Below are positions 18,458 through 26,616 of a DNA stretch of 64,000 nucleotides, in pieces; the first letter of the stretch is position 1, and the number at the start of each line of letters is the position of its first letter. Both the position numbers and the translations under genes were made by a program. This DNA comes from CAVXDP01 sp964562925. Lineage in GTDB: Archaea > Thermoproteota > Bathyarchaeia > 40CM-2-53-6 > CAVXDP01. The notes beneath the pieces were generated by a model. That model made no database searches and had not been told where the DNA came from. It saw only the letters and a list, made by a program, of their open reading frames with translations. Location: contig CAZLVF010000004.1 of assembly GCA_964562925.1 (NCBI GenBank), forward strand, positions 1-64,000, read 5' to 3'.

Positions 18458-19750
18458 ATGACCAAGACAAGAGCTATTTACGTAGAGAACTACGGTTGCA
18501 CTTCAAACAAGTATGACTTAGAGATCATGCTAGGGCTGCTAGAACAAGCCGGCCATATGGTTGTGGCAGATCCCTCGGAAGCCGACGTCTTTCTCATAAA
18601 CACATGTGCCGTGAAGAAAGCCAGTCAAGACAGGATGCTACATCGAATCGGTTCCCTGCGTGGTAAACCTCTGATAGTCTCCGGTTGCCTACCCAAGATA
18701 GACCTTAGAGCCATAGAAAGGGCCGCGCCCGACTACTACGCCGTTATGGACCCGCAGTCCATCGCTGGAATTGCAAACCTAGTTGAACATGCGGATCAAG
18801 CGCCGCGAAACCTGAAGCACTTCTCAGATAAGCCGCCTCTAAAGCCAACACTCCCCAAGATCAGAATGAATCGATTCGTGGAGATCGTTCAGATCGCCGA
18901 GGGATGCCTCGGAGATTGTTCATACTGCTGTGCAAGACTGGCAAGGGGGTGCCTAACCTCATTTCCAAAGAAATTGATCGTGGAACGAGTCGCCGACGCA
19001 GTCTCTTTTGGCGCACGGGAGATATGGCTGACGGCTCAAGATACCGGAGCCTATGGAATTGATATGGACACAAACCTCACAGACCTCTTAGAAGATCTGA
19101 TCCAGATACCTGGCGACTTCAAGTTACGGCTTGGGATGATGAACCCAAACTTTGCAGTAGACATGCTAGAAGACCTCTGCGAAATCCTAGAAAGTCCAAG
19201 AGCCTATAAGTTCCTACATGTCCCTGTCCAATCGGGCTCAGATGAAGTACTAAAGGATATGAGACGAAGGTATCAGGTAGACGAGTTCATACGCCTAGTC
19301 GAGAACATCCGTTCAAGAATTCCCAACATTACACTATCCACCGACTTAATCGTCGGCTACCCAACAGAGACGGATGAAGACTTTGAATTGACCATCGATC
19401 TACTAGATGAAACGAAGCCCGACATAACGAACATATCAAGATACACAAGGCGCCCCCGAACAACGGCAGCCCAACTTGATCCTATCCCCCCAAACATCGT
19501 AACAACAAGATGCAAGACTATCTCCATGATCGGCTCAAAGATGAGCCTCGAAAGCAACCGACGGATGATCCGGCAGATACACCAACTAACCGTCACAGAC
19601 AAAACCCGACAAGGAAAACCGATCGGAAGAACAGACAACTACAAGAGGACCATAGTGAACGGAGACAAAGAGCTTGGAAGCGAGGTTGAGATCCAAGTAA
19701 CATCCGCCCACAAACGCTACCTCGAAGCCGTTCCCACACATCAAGACTAA
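18458..19750 (+). CDS. tRNA-t6A37 methylthiotransferase (archaeal MtaB/CDKAL1 type)
   Basis: A 430-residue radical SAM methylthiotransferase. The N-terminal UPF0004 domain has cysteines in ENYGCTSNK, FLINTCAVK and IVSGCLPK for the second iron-sulfur cluster. The radical SAM motif is AEGCLGDCSYCCARLARG, and a C-terminal TRAM-like domain includes RTDNYKRTIV. The TSNKYD variant after the first cysteine is typical of the archaeal/eukaryal CDKAL1 group, which converts t6A37 to ms2t6A37 in tRNAs reading ANN codons. Genes for t6A synthesis (Sua5 and Cgi121) lie 18-20 kb away. Confidence 0.88.
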   Translation: MTKTRAIYVENYGCTSNKYDLEIMLGLLEQAGHMVVADPSEADVFLINTCAVKKASQDRMLHRIGSLRGKPLIVSGCLPKIDLRAIERAAPDYYAVMDPQSIAGIANLVEHADQAPRNLKHFSDKPPLKPTLPKIRMNRFVEIVQIAEGCLGDCSYCCARLARGCLTSFPKKLIVERVADAVSFGAREIWLTAQDTGAYGIDMDTNLTDLLEDLIQIPGDFKLRLGMMNPNFAVDMLEDLCEILESPRAYKFLHVPVQSGSDEVLKDMRRRYQVDEFIRLVENIRSRIPNITLSTDLIVGYPTETDEDFELTIDLLDETKPDITNISRYTRRPRTTAAQLDPIPPNIVTTRCKTISMIGSKMSLESNRRMIRQIHQLTVTDKTRQGKPIGRTDNYKRTIVNGDKELGSEVEIQVTSAHKRYLEAVPTHQD

Positions 19751-19854
19751 ACGAAGCGCAGACACGCTCAACGCTACCATGAAACTTGTCGAAAAGATCT
19801 GCCGTGGCTTCCCGAAGTATACACGATGGCGTCTTTGTCAGGAAATTGTAGGCT

Positions 19855-19925
19855 GTTCAGTTTATACATTAATCGTTTATGGTATTTCAATTGTATTTCT
19901 GTTTAATTACCAAGAGGTATATACA
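19855..19925 (+). promoter_or_regulatory. AT-rich promoter region of the ftsZ-like gene
   Basis: This stretch is markedly richer in A and T than its surroundings and contains several TATA-like hexamers, including GGTATATAC at about 19916-19924. It supports a start of the ftsZ-like gene well downstream of the longest open frame. Confidence 0.4.
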
Positions 19926-20027
19926 CTCAGGCGACTCTATCTGGGTCCCACGTCGATCGGGACTATTCTGAGGTGTGGAACAATAATCCAGACGTCACGC
20001 GCGACCCGTTATGGTTTCGAGAATGTA

Positions 20028-21092
20028 GTGTGTTACGACTTGCTCAGATCAACATTCTCGAGAGTTCGTGTTGTCGGCGTTGGAGGAGCTGGGAATAACA
20101 TAGTCAATAAGCTTATGGAAGCTGGCGTGAGCGGAGCCCAGTGTGTAGCTGTTAACACCGATCGCAGACACCTTGAGGCTGTTCGCGCTCATCAGAAGCT
20201 TCTGGTTGGTGCAAAGGTTGCTTCGGGCCTTGGTGCCTATGGTGATCCTGAGATCGGGAGGAGAGCTGTTGAGGAATCGTTCGAGAGGATCGCCCCTATT
20301 TTCTGGGATGTGGACTTGGCTCTGATAGTGGCTGGTATGGGCGGGGGCACTGGAACCGGGGCGGCTCCGTTGATAGCCGAGTTGGCTCGACAGAGCGGCA
20401 CCGTGGTTGCAGGCATTGTGACTATGCCTTTTGAGAGTGCGAAGAGAGAGCGGATGCTGGCTCTCCAGGGATTGGAGGCCATGAGCAGAACATGCGACAC
20501 AACCCTCGTCATCGACAACAATCGACCCATCGAAACGATGCCCGGAATGGTTTCTCAAGCTGCCCTGCCATTGGCTGATAGTATCTTGGTCAACGTTTTG
20601 AAAGGCCTCTCAGAAACCGTTTCAACAAGAAGCCTCGTGAGAACAGAGCTTCGTGACGTAAAGAGTATTTTGAAGAGAGGTGGCATAGCGTTGGCAGGCC
20701 TCGGCGAGTCTGATTCCATATTCAGGGTTGAAGAGGCTGTTAGGAACGCAATCCAGTCGCCCTTCCTCGACGTAGACGGCAGGACCGCGAGTGGTGCCCT
20801 AGTTTACGTCACAGGAGATTCCTCCATGCTAACTTCCGAGGCTGCGCGCGTCGCAGAGGTCGTTGGTGAGATGTTACCGGTCGAAGCGCCCCTCATATGG
20901 GGCGCGCGAGTGGATCCGTCGCTTTGCTCCACCATGCGTGTGACGCTTGTCCTGACAGGCTTGGACTACTGGCAGCAATATGTCGGAGGCTATCGAAGGA
21001 TGCCCCTTGGCATCTACAACATGGAACCGGAAGTTGAGAAAGACCAGAGCCTAGACATCGATCTTGATCTAGACCAGATCGAGTCAGAGTAA
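20028..21092 (+). CDS. Divergent FtsZ-like tubulin-family GTPase
   Basis: About 354 residues. It has the FtsZ nucleotide-binding loops: VVGVGGAGNNIVN (T1), AVNTDRRHLE, and the tubulin signature GGGTGTGAAP (T4). The T7 synergy loop, normally NxDxAD, reads RTELRD in this protein (Asn to Arg, Asp to Glu, Ala to Arg, last Asp kept). This may alter GTP hydrolysis across the filament interface. The C-terminal tail is short and very acidic (LDIDLDLDQIESE). The longest frame opens at ATG 19779, but its extra 80 residues are hydrophobic, translate an AT-rich promoter-like region and have no FtsZ counterpart. I therefore place the start at GTG 20028 (TTG 20040 is also possible). It is probably a cell-division or cell-shape protein. 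Confidence 0.85.
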   Translation: MCYDLLRSTFSRVRVVGVGGAGNNIVNKLMEAGVSGAQCVAVNTDRRHLEAVRAHQKLLVGAKVASGLGAYGDPEIGRRAVEESFERIAPIFWDVDLALIVAGMGGGTGTGAAPLIAELARQSGTVVAGIVTMPFESAKRERMLALQGLEAMSRTCDTTLVIDNNRPIETMPGMVSQAALPLADSILVNVLKGLSETVSTRSLVRTELRDVKSILKRGGIALAGLGESDSIFRVEEAVRNAIQSPFLDVDGRTASGALVYVTGDSSMLTSEAARVAEVVGEMLPVEAPLIWGARVDPSLCSTMRVTLVLTGLDYWQQYVGGYRRMPLGIYNMEPEVEKDQSLDIDLDLDQIESE

Positions 21093-21211
21093 GGTCGCAT
21101 GCTGATCGCAATCTCTCCCGCCGGCTAAGCTGGCCAGCCTCTGATAGCGAAATACGGAAATTGGCAGCTCGCTCTCCGCTTGGAAAGCCTATTCCAAGAA
21201 CTGACCGAAAG

Positions 21212-21278
21212 AGTTTATTACATCCAGTCAGCGTCTAAAGTCGCAAGACTTCAAATCTTGCGTGTCAAAACTGACTGG
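21212..21278 (+). ncRNA. Structured element before the hydrogenase operon
   Basis: Two nested perfect stems lie here: CCAGTCAG (21224-21231) with CTGACTGG (21271-21278), and CGCAAGA (21242-21248) with TCTTGCG (21256-21262) around the loop CTTCAAA. The unpaired stretches CGTCTAAAGT and TGTCAAAA form an asymmetric internal loop. A TATA-like TTTATTAC is at 21213-21220. The hydrogenase ORF starts at 21290. The inner hairpin looks like a tRNA anticodon arm with anticodon TCA, but there are no D or T arms. It could be a 5'-UTR regulatory structure, an operator or a small RNA. Confidence 0.45.
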
Positions 21279-21289
21279 AGCCTAGAGAC

Positions 21290-21751
21290 TTGGGATTGGT
21301 CAACTGGGCTAGGCGTAAGAGCCCCTGGCTCGTCCATTTCAATACAGGGGGATGCAACGCCTGTGATATTGAGGTATTAGCCGCTCTGATGCCTCGTTAC
21401 GATCTGGAACGGTTTGGTGCCATACTAAAGGGGAGCCCGAGGCACGCGGACGTTCTAGTTGTCACGGGACCGGTGAATATGCAGAACAGGGATAGAATAA
21501 TCAGGATATACGAACAGATGCCTTCCCCAAAGTTTGTCGTCTCGGTCGGTAACTGCTGTAATAGCTCAGGAGTCTACAGAGGCGCCTACAACGTGTACCC
21601 TGGTCTAGATTCTGTAATCCCGGTCGACGCCTATGTCTATGGCTGCCCGCCGAAACCTGAGGCGATAATCCACGGCGTCGCGGCACTGCTATCAAAGATA
21701 AAAGAAGCAGGGCAACCCCCTAAGGAAACGACTCAGGAGGTGACCGCGTAG
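21290..21751 (+). CDS. Group 4 [NiFe]-hydrogenase small subunit (NuoB/MbhJ-like)
   Basis: A 153-residue protein of the NuoB/EchC/MbhJ family. Cluster ligands are Cys22 and Cys25 in TGGCNACDIE, a cysteine of VGNCCNSSGVY and the cysteine of YGCPPKPEAI, together binding the proximal [4Fe-4S] cluster next to the active site. It would pass electrons between the large subunit and the ferredoxin subunit. The stop is one base from the large-subunit ATG. No NuoC-like, NuoH-like or antiporter-like subunit genes accompany it, which is unusual for group 4 enzymes. Confidence 0.87.
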   Translation: MGLVNWARRKSPWLVHFNTGGCNACDIEVLAALMPRYDLERFGAILKGSPRHADVLVVTGPVNMQNRDRIIRIYEQMPSPKFVVSVGNCCNSSGVYRGAYNVYPGLDSVIPVDAYVYGCPPKPEAIIHGVAALLSKIKEAGQPPKETTQEVTA

Positions 21752-21752
21752 G

Positions 21753-22934
21753 ATGTCGTCAAGTTTTAGCATTATCGTTGGACCTCAGCACCCTGCACTA
21801 AAAGAACCGGAGAGCTTCAAGTTTACGGTTGACGGAGAGAATGTGGTGAAGGCCGAGGTTCGTATAGGATACGCGCACAAAGGCATCGAGAAGCTGGCTG
21901 AAACCAAGAACTACATTCAGAACATACCACTGATGGAGCGGATCTGCGGGATATGCAATGTCGCTCACACAATCTGTTACTGCCAGAATGTCGAGTATCT
22001 TTATGAAAAGGAGATTCCACGGCGTGCAGAATACATCAGGGTCGTCATAGAAGAACTTAACAGGATACACAGTCACCTCCTCTGGATAGGTGTCCTTGGA
22101 CACGAGGTTGGCTTCGACACTCTCTTTATGTATCTTTGGAGAGACCGTGAAGTCGTCATGGATCTTATAGAGCTCCTGACGGGGAACAGAGTCTCGACCG
22201 CACTGATGACGATTGGAGGGGTCAGGCGAGACATCACCTCTGAGATAGCCCAGAAACTGAGGAAAGGAATGGATATTCTCGAGGAAAGAACAAGATACTA
22301 CAAGAAGGTTGTGACAGATGAACGCTCATTACTGCAAAGAGCGGTGGGTGTGGGTAGGCTTACACCTGCCGAGGCGATAAAACATTCAGCCGTTGGACCG
22401 ACTCTTAGAGCGTCAGGAATAAGATCTGACGTTAGAAGCGATGATCCGTACGCGGCTCATGATGAGATTCCATTCAACGTCATCACTCATGGTTCCTGCG
22501 ACATGTTCGGAAGGGTCGTCGTCAGAGTCGACGAGACGATTGAAGCCATAAACCAGGTACGATACTGCCTCGACCAAATGCCCGACGGCCCGATCAGAAC
22601 TCGGTTACCCAACACGCCGCCCAGAGGAGAATCGGTCAGCCGAGTGGAAGCTCCAAGGGGCGAAGATATCCACTACGTGAAGTCCAATGGCACGGACAAA
22701 CCGGAAAGGTACAAGGTTCGGGCGCCCACCCTAGGAAATCTCTCAGCGCTTGTAGAGATGTTGACTTCAAAGGAGGACTACCAGGTGCACATCGCAGATA
22801 TACCTGTCGTTCTGGCCGGCATAGACCCGTGCATGTGCTGCATGGATCGAACCGCTCGGTTTGTCGAACCTTCGAGAGAGAAAGAGTGGATCTGGACCTG
22901 GGAACAGCTCAAGAAGTACACTGAGAGGATGTGA
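21753..22934 (+). CDS. Group 4 [NiFe]-hydrogenase large subunit (NuoD/MbhL-like)
   Basis: A 393-residue protein of the NuoD/EchE/MbhL family. Both nickel-binding cysteine pairs are intact: ERICGICNVAHT near residue 65 and DPCMCCMDR near residue 370. This separates it from respiratory complex I subunits, which have lost them, and implies a real [NiFe] site for H2 oxidation or evolution. Family blocks HPALKEPESF, IHSHLLWIGVLGHE and TPPRGE are present. It overlaps the ferredoxin gene by four bases (GTGA). Maturation genes (hyp) are not in the window. Confidence 0.9.
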   Translation: MSSSFSIIVGPQHPALKEPESFKFTVDGENVVKAEVRIGYAHKGIEKLAETKNYIQNIPLMERICGICNVAHTICYCQNVEYLYEKEIPRRAEYIRVVIEELNRIHSHLLWIGVLGHEVGFDTLFMYLWRDREVVMDLIELLTGNRVSTALMTIGGVRRDITSEIAQKLRKGMDILEERTRYYKKVVTDERSLLQRAVGVGRLTPAEAIKHSAVGPTLRASGIRSDVRSDDPYAAHDEIPFNVITHGSCDMFGRVVVRVDETIEAINQVRYCLDQMPDGPIRTRLPNTPPRGESVSRVEAPRGEDIHYVKSNGTDKPERYKVRAPTLGNLSALVEMLTSKEDYQVHIADIPVVLAGIDPCMCCMDRTARFVEPSREKEWIWTWEQLKKYTERM

Positions 22935-23287
22935 AACCCATGTCCATGACTCCAGAGGTGTACAGGAACCTATTCAAGAAGAGAGCGACAATCCTCTATC
23001 CATTCAAGGAGAGAGAACTCGTCCCAGTTCCGAAAGGGCTTAGAGGTAAACTGGCCTTCAATCTTGAAAGATGCATAGGATGCAGCATGTGCTTCCGCTC
23101 ATGCCCCTCAGAAACGGTTGAGATGATCGATGACGAGACAAAGAAACGCCCAAAGAGACCGATCTTCTACCTTGACCGATGCACATTTTGCGCACAATGC
23201 GAAGAGGTCTGCCCAACCCGCGCTATAGAGATGACCTTGAACTTCGAGCTTGCAGGCTTTGATAGAAAGCAGACCCTGCTTAAGTGA
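22931..23287 (+). CDS. Hydrogenase-associated 2x[4Fe-4S] ferredoxin (NuoI/MbhN-like)
   Basis: A 118-residue polyferredoxin-type protein with two motifs, CIGCSMCFRSCP and CTFCAQCEEVCP, as in NuoI, EchF and MbhN. It would connect the hydrogenase small subunit to free ferredoxin or to another acceptor. The GTG start overlaps the large-subunit stop codon. It is the last gene of the three-gene hydrogenase unit and converges with the FrhB-like gene 40 bases away. Confidence 0.88.
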   Translation: MKPMSMTPEVYRNLFKKRATILYPFKERELVPVPKGLRGKLAFNLERCIGCSMCFRSCPSETVEMIDDETKKRPKRPIFYLDRCTFCAQCEEVCPTRAIEMTLNFELAGFDRKQTLLK

Positions 23288-23326
23288 GGAAACGAGAGCA
23301 GAAAGAGCTCCGAACCAACGTACAGA

Positions 23327-24421
23327 CTAATCGGGAACAGTCACGGAGGAATGGGATATATACTTGGCCTCTCTCCCCTTCTTCCTAGACGAGATTTCCC
23401 TGACCAGAGATAGTCCATCCCCTGCAATAGGCTTTGCTTCTATAATGTTTTTCTCAACAGCGCTCCTAACCAGCCTCTCACCTTTCTCTGTCCGGACTAG
23501 TACCACGCACCAACCATCCGGAGCGCCGTCCGCACCTACCGATATGTCGGCCAGTTCTGATGTGAAGTCATCGCATTTACTGCACGCTTCAAGCAGGCAT
23601 GGTTCGATCTCTTTGGTGGGGCTCTCGAGCACCACTCTTTCTCCTTGATAGACTCTGAGGCGGCCGTCCCTAGCCTGCAAACTCATCTTTGTGGTCGCCT
23701 GCAAATCAATATTCTTCCGAGCCTTCAAGTAGTCAATTACAAGTTTGTTGTGATGATAACTGTTGTTGCAGAACAATCCGATCGCTAGTTCCACCCATTC
23801 TCCCAACTTACGAGGACCGAACGTTGAGGTGGAGACTCTCCTCAGCGCCTGAATCTGGCAAGGCAAACCTACGAAGGCGAGTTTGGAATCTGGGTAGCCG
23901 AGCGCCGCGTCTTTCACCTTCGACAGCGAAGCGCTTGCACTACATTTTGTTCCAGCAGCAGCAAGCAGTTGTTCAAGACGCTTCATCTCTATCGGCACAG
24001 GTCTCCAAGGTTTCTCATCTGTTCTAGTGGTTCCGACAGCGTAGTCCACAAGGCCTGTGTCGATCGCGTGAGCTAGAAGTGATGTAACGACTCCGCCGTT
24101 CTGCGCAACCTTCAAGACCGCTTCGTCCTTTGACCGGGCGACGTGGGATTCCCGAATGATTCCGAGGTCCGTCTCCTCTTTCGATCTTGCACGCTTGAAC
24201 ATCCATGTCTCGATCCCGTCTCTCGGAAGCTCGACGCGTGGGCATGAATAGTAACAGAGTTGACAGAGGACGCAGATGCCTTTGATGGTGGGTTTCTCAT
24301 CTTCAGTTGGAAACAGAACGTTAACGGGACAGGCGGCTATGCAGGCTCCGCAGAACATGCAGAGGTTACTCTGCACGACCTCCTTGACCAGAGTCCCGAA
24401 TATCTTTAGTGGCTGGGACAA
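23327..24421 (-). CDS. F420-dependent oxidoreductase FrhB/FpoF-like
   Basis: A 364-residue protein with an N-terminal 2x[4Fe-4S] ferredoxin domain (CMFCGACIAACP and CVLCQLCYYSCP) followed by the FrhB domain with NGGVVTSLLAHAID, FVGLPCQIQALRR and CSKCDDFTSELADISVG. Proteins of this type carry FAD and exchange hydride with coenzyme F420 while passing electrons to iron-sulfur partners. It could couple F420 to ferredoxin or to the hydrogenase encoded head-to-head downstream. The start is TTG. It follows the MtdB-Mer fusion gene on the same strand after about 97 bases, so joint expression is likely. Confidence 0.88.
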   Translation of the reverse strand: MSQPLKIFGTLVKEVVQSNLCMFCGACIAACPVNVLFPTEDEKPTIKGICVLCQLCYYSCPRVELPRDGIETWMFKRARSKEETDLGIIRESHVARSKDEAVLKVAQNGGVVTSLLAHAIDTGLVDYAVGTTRTDEKPWRPVPIEMKRLEQLLAAAGTKCSASASLSKVKDAALGYPDSKLAFVGLPCQIQALRRVSTSTFGPRKLGEWVELAIGLFCNNSYHHNKLVIDYLKARKNIDLQATTKMSLQARDGRLRVYQGERVVLESPTKEIEPCLLEACSKCDDFTSELADISVGADGAPDGWCVVLVRTEKGERLVRSAVEKNIIEAKPIAGDGLSLVREISSRKKGREAKYISHSSVTVPD

Positions 24422-24518
24422 TTCATGTCATTCTCCGATCATTACGTGTAGCGTTCGCTTTTCTCCGTACGTGTTAGATTAAAACCTTTACGATATCTAT
24501 TCGATCGCTATTCTGCTT

Positions 24519-26441
24519 CTACCTGAAGTATGGAATCACGTCTTTCGATATCAAGTAGATGGCATCCGCTTTGTTGGGGCCGATCGGTGACCCTACCACT
24601 ATCTGCGTTACACCGGTCCTCAATATCTCGTCTATCTTGTTCACGATGTCGCTCGGCCTCCCACATATCGCGAACGAGTCAAGCATCTGGTCTGTTACGG
24701 CTTTGAAGGCGTCCCCGAACTTGCCTTTCTCCAAGAAGGCTAGGATTTGTGATGCGTTCTCCGCAGGGATATCATGCCTCTTTAGAACCTCGGCTGGGCT
24801 TCCAGCAACTATGAAAGCGACAACCTCCTTGGCTTTTTCTCTGGCTTTGATCTTGTCGTAATCAACGGATACGCTCGCGTAGGCTACAACGTCTATCTTG
24901 GACTTGTCCCTTCCACTCGCCTGAAGACCCTTGCTTATCTGCTCGGCGGCGAACTTGAAGTCACGTGGGTGCGCCGCGTTTATCAATACGCCATCAGCTA
25001 TCGTCCCGGCAAGTTCAAGAAGCTTGGGCCCTTGCGCGCCGATATAAACCGGTGGTGACCTTTTCGGCTTGTAGTTCAACCTCGCCCCTTTCAACGAGAA
25101 GACCTTCCCGTCGAACTTCACGGTCTCCCCACGCCAAAGCCGTTTTATGATCTCGACGCATTCCCTCATGGCCGCGAGAGGCTTCCCAGAGGCTATACCC
25201 AGAGATCTCAGGGTTGTCACGTCACCTGGGCCTAGGCCTAGTATCGCTCGGTTTTCTGAAAGTTCATCTAGTGTCGCAACGGCGGAGGCGGTCCATGCGG
25301 GGTTTATGTGAAACGGGTTTGTCACGCCAGTTCCTATTGTGATCGTCTTTGTATTAAGCGCGATAGATGTGAGGAGTATGTAGATGTTCCGGTTGTTGTA
25401 GTGGTCTGTAACCCATACGTTGTCGAAGCCTCCATTCTCAGCTGCCTTTACCCAGTTGACTATCTTGTCAACAGCTTTGTCTGGAACGAACTCTATTCCA
25501 AACTTGGGTTTGGCTACTCCCTCTGGAAGACGTGCTCCCTTCTCTAAGAAAAGCGACTTCGAAATCTCGTAGGCTACGGCATGGTCGAACACGCCTTTCG
25601 TTAGGTCGATGGCACGCCTAAAAAGCTCGGCCTCGATCGTATTCTTAGATGCTCCTATAGCCAGGGCGCCTATCCCACGAACGCCAGGCGTGAACTCGAT
25701 GCCATCGTCTGTCGGCTTTAGGCCCTCGACCCCTGTTGGCGGAACAGCATTCACGTCTCCAACGACCTTGCATTTTGAACCGTAGCTTTTCAGTGTGTCC
25801 AATGATAGAAGCTGGACGCCAGCTGTCCCCGCCACGATGATAATATCAGAATCTTGAATCGCTTTCCCTATCTCGTCCTGTGTCTGACCTCTAGCACCTT
25901 GAACCAGAGTTGTCTTCAGTTCCTGGTTTATCTTATCGACTAATGCCCTGGCCTTCTCGAGGCTTCTCGAGGTTGCTGTTACAGGGATGCTTTCCGACGC
26001 AAGCAGGTAGGTTGCTATCTTTCCTACCGGCCCAGTGGCAGCCAGAACCGTTGCCTTCGCACCCTTCAAGCTTGGATTATGCTTGCGGTAGAGAGCGAGA
26101 ACCCTTGCCACAACAGCTGAGCCAGTGGTTGATGCTCCCCTCGGATCGACTATGATTCCCAACTCGAAAGGTGGGAACATCGCTTTTCTGGCTTCGCTGA
26201 GTATCTGGTCTGCTTTCTCGACATCATATCCACCGATGAAGATCTTTGTTTTCTTGGCGCCTTCCGATCCACGTGGAAACATCGCGTCTTGAACAATCTT
26301 TCTGGTATCGCTTGACTCCACATTACTATAGTAGACTATCTGAGCCTCTGGATACAGATAGGAAGCCGTCAATAGATCAAAGGCACTCGCATGTTTATCG
26401 GTATCTAGGAAGATTATGGTATTTCTTAGAGAACCTGCCAT
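24519..26441 (-). CDS. MtdB-Mer fusion: methylene-H4MPT dehydrogenase and reductase
   Basis: A 640-residue two-domain protein. Residues 1 to about 300 match NAD(P)-dependent methylene-tetrahydromethanopterin dehydrogenase (MtdB/MtdA): VQDAMFPRGSEGAKKTKIF, KAMFPPFEL, and the dinucleotide loop AATGPVGKIATYLLA. Residues from about 318 match F420-dependent methylene-H4MPT reductase (Mer): KFGIEFVPD, VTDHYNNRN, GTGVTNPFHINPAWTASAV, YIGAQGPKLLELA, VVAFIVAGSP and VVGSPIGPNKADAI. The protein could thus convert methenyl- to methylene- to methyl-H4MPT, or the reverse. I prefer the ATG at 26441, preceded by AAGGTG, over an upstream GTG. No membrane segments are seen. Confidence 0.9.
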   Translation of the reverse strand: MAGSLRNTIIFLDTDKHASAFDLLTASYLYPEAQIVYYSNVESSDTRKIVQDAMFPRGSEGAKKTKIFIGGYDVEKADQILSEARKAMFPPFELGIIVDPRGASTTGSAVVARVLALYRKHNPSLKGAKATVLAATGPVGKIATYLLASESIPVTATSRSLEKARALVDKINQELKTTLVQGARGQTQDEIGKAIQDSDIIIVAGTAGVQLLSLDTLKSYGSKCKVVGDVNAVPPTGVEGLKPTDDGIEFTPGVRGIGALAIGASKNTIEAELFRRAIDLTKGVFDHAVAYEISKSLFLEKGARLPEGVAKPKFGIEFVPDKAVDKIVNWVKAAENGGFDNVWVTDHYNNRNIYILLTSIALNTKTITIGTGVTNPFHINPAWTASAVATLDELSENRAILGLGPGDVTTLRSLGIASGKPLAAMRECVEIIKRLWRGETVKFDGKVFSLKGARLNYKPKRSPPVYIGAQGPKLLELAGTIADGVLINAAHPRDFKFAAEQISKGLQASGRDKSKIDVVAYASVSVDYDKIKAREKAKEVVAFIVAGSPAEVLKRHDIPAENASQILAFLEKGKFGDAFKAVTDQMLDSFAICGRPSDIVNKIDEILRTGVTQIVVGSPIGPNKADAIYLISKDVIPYFR

Positions 26442-26463
26442 CACAAACACCTTGAGATATCGC

Positions 26464-26534
26464 TACGTGATCAGTACTCATTCAAGAAAAAGGTTTCGAC
26501 AGGGCAGTGACATGCGATAAACTGATCATACGTA
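26464..26534. repeat. Interrupted inverted repeat upstream of mtdB-mer
   Basis: TACGTGATCAGT (26464-26475) and ACTGATCATACGTA (26521-26534) are inverted copies that differ by a two-base insertion, about 45 bases apart. Each contains the palindrome TGATCA. They lie just upstream of the MtdB-Mer start and could be paired regulator sites. Confidence 0.4.
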
Positions 26535-26616
26535 ACCGGAATACAGCTGCGCTTTCTGCTTCAAGCTTCGTTAGCCACAAAACATTTTTGTGGTCTACTA
26601 GAGATCTAGTGATAGC

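Noticed and set aside
19779..20027. N-terminal extension of the FtsZ-like protein from the upstream ATG
   Set aside because: It is hydrophobic, lies in an AT-rich promoter-like region and has no FtsZ counterpart.
21212..21278. A selenocysteine or opal-suppressor tRNA
   Set aside because: Only an anticodon-like arm and one outer stem exist; no D, T or acceptor arms with CCA-end geometry were found.
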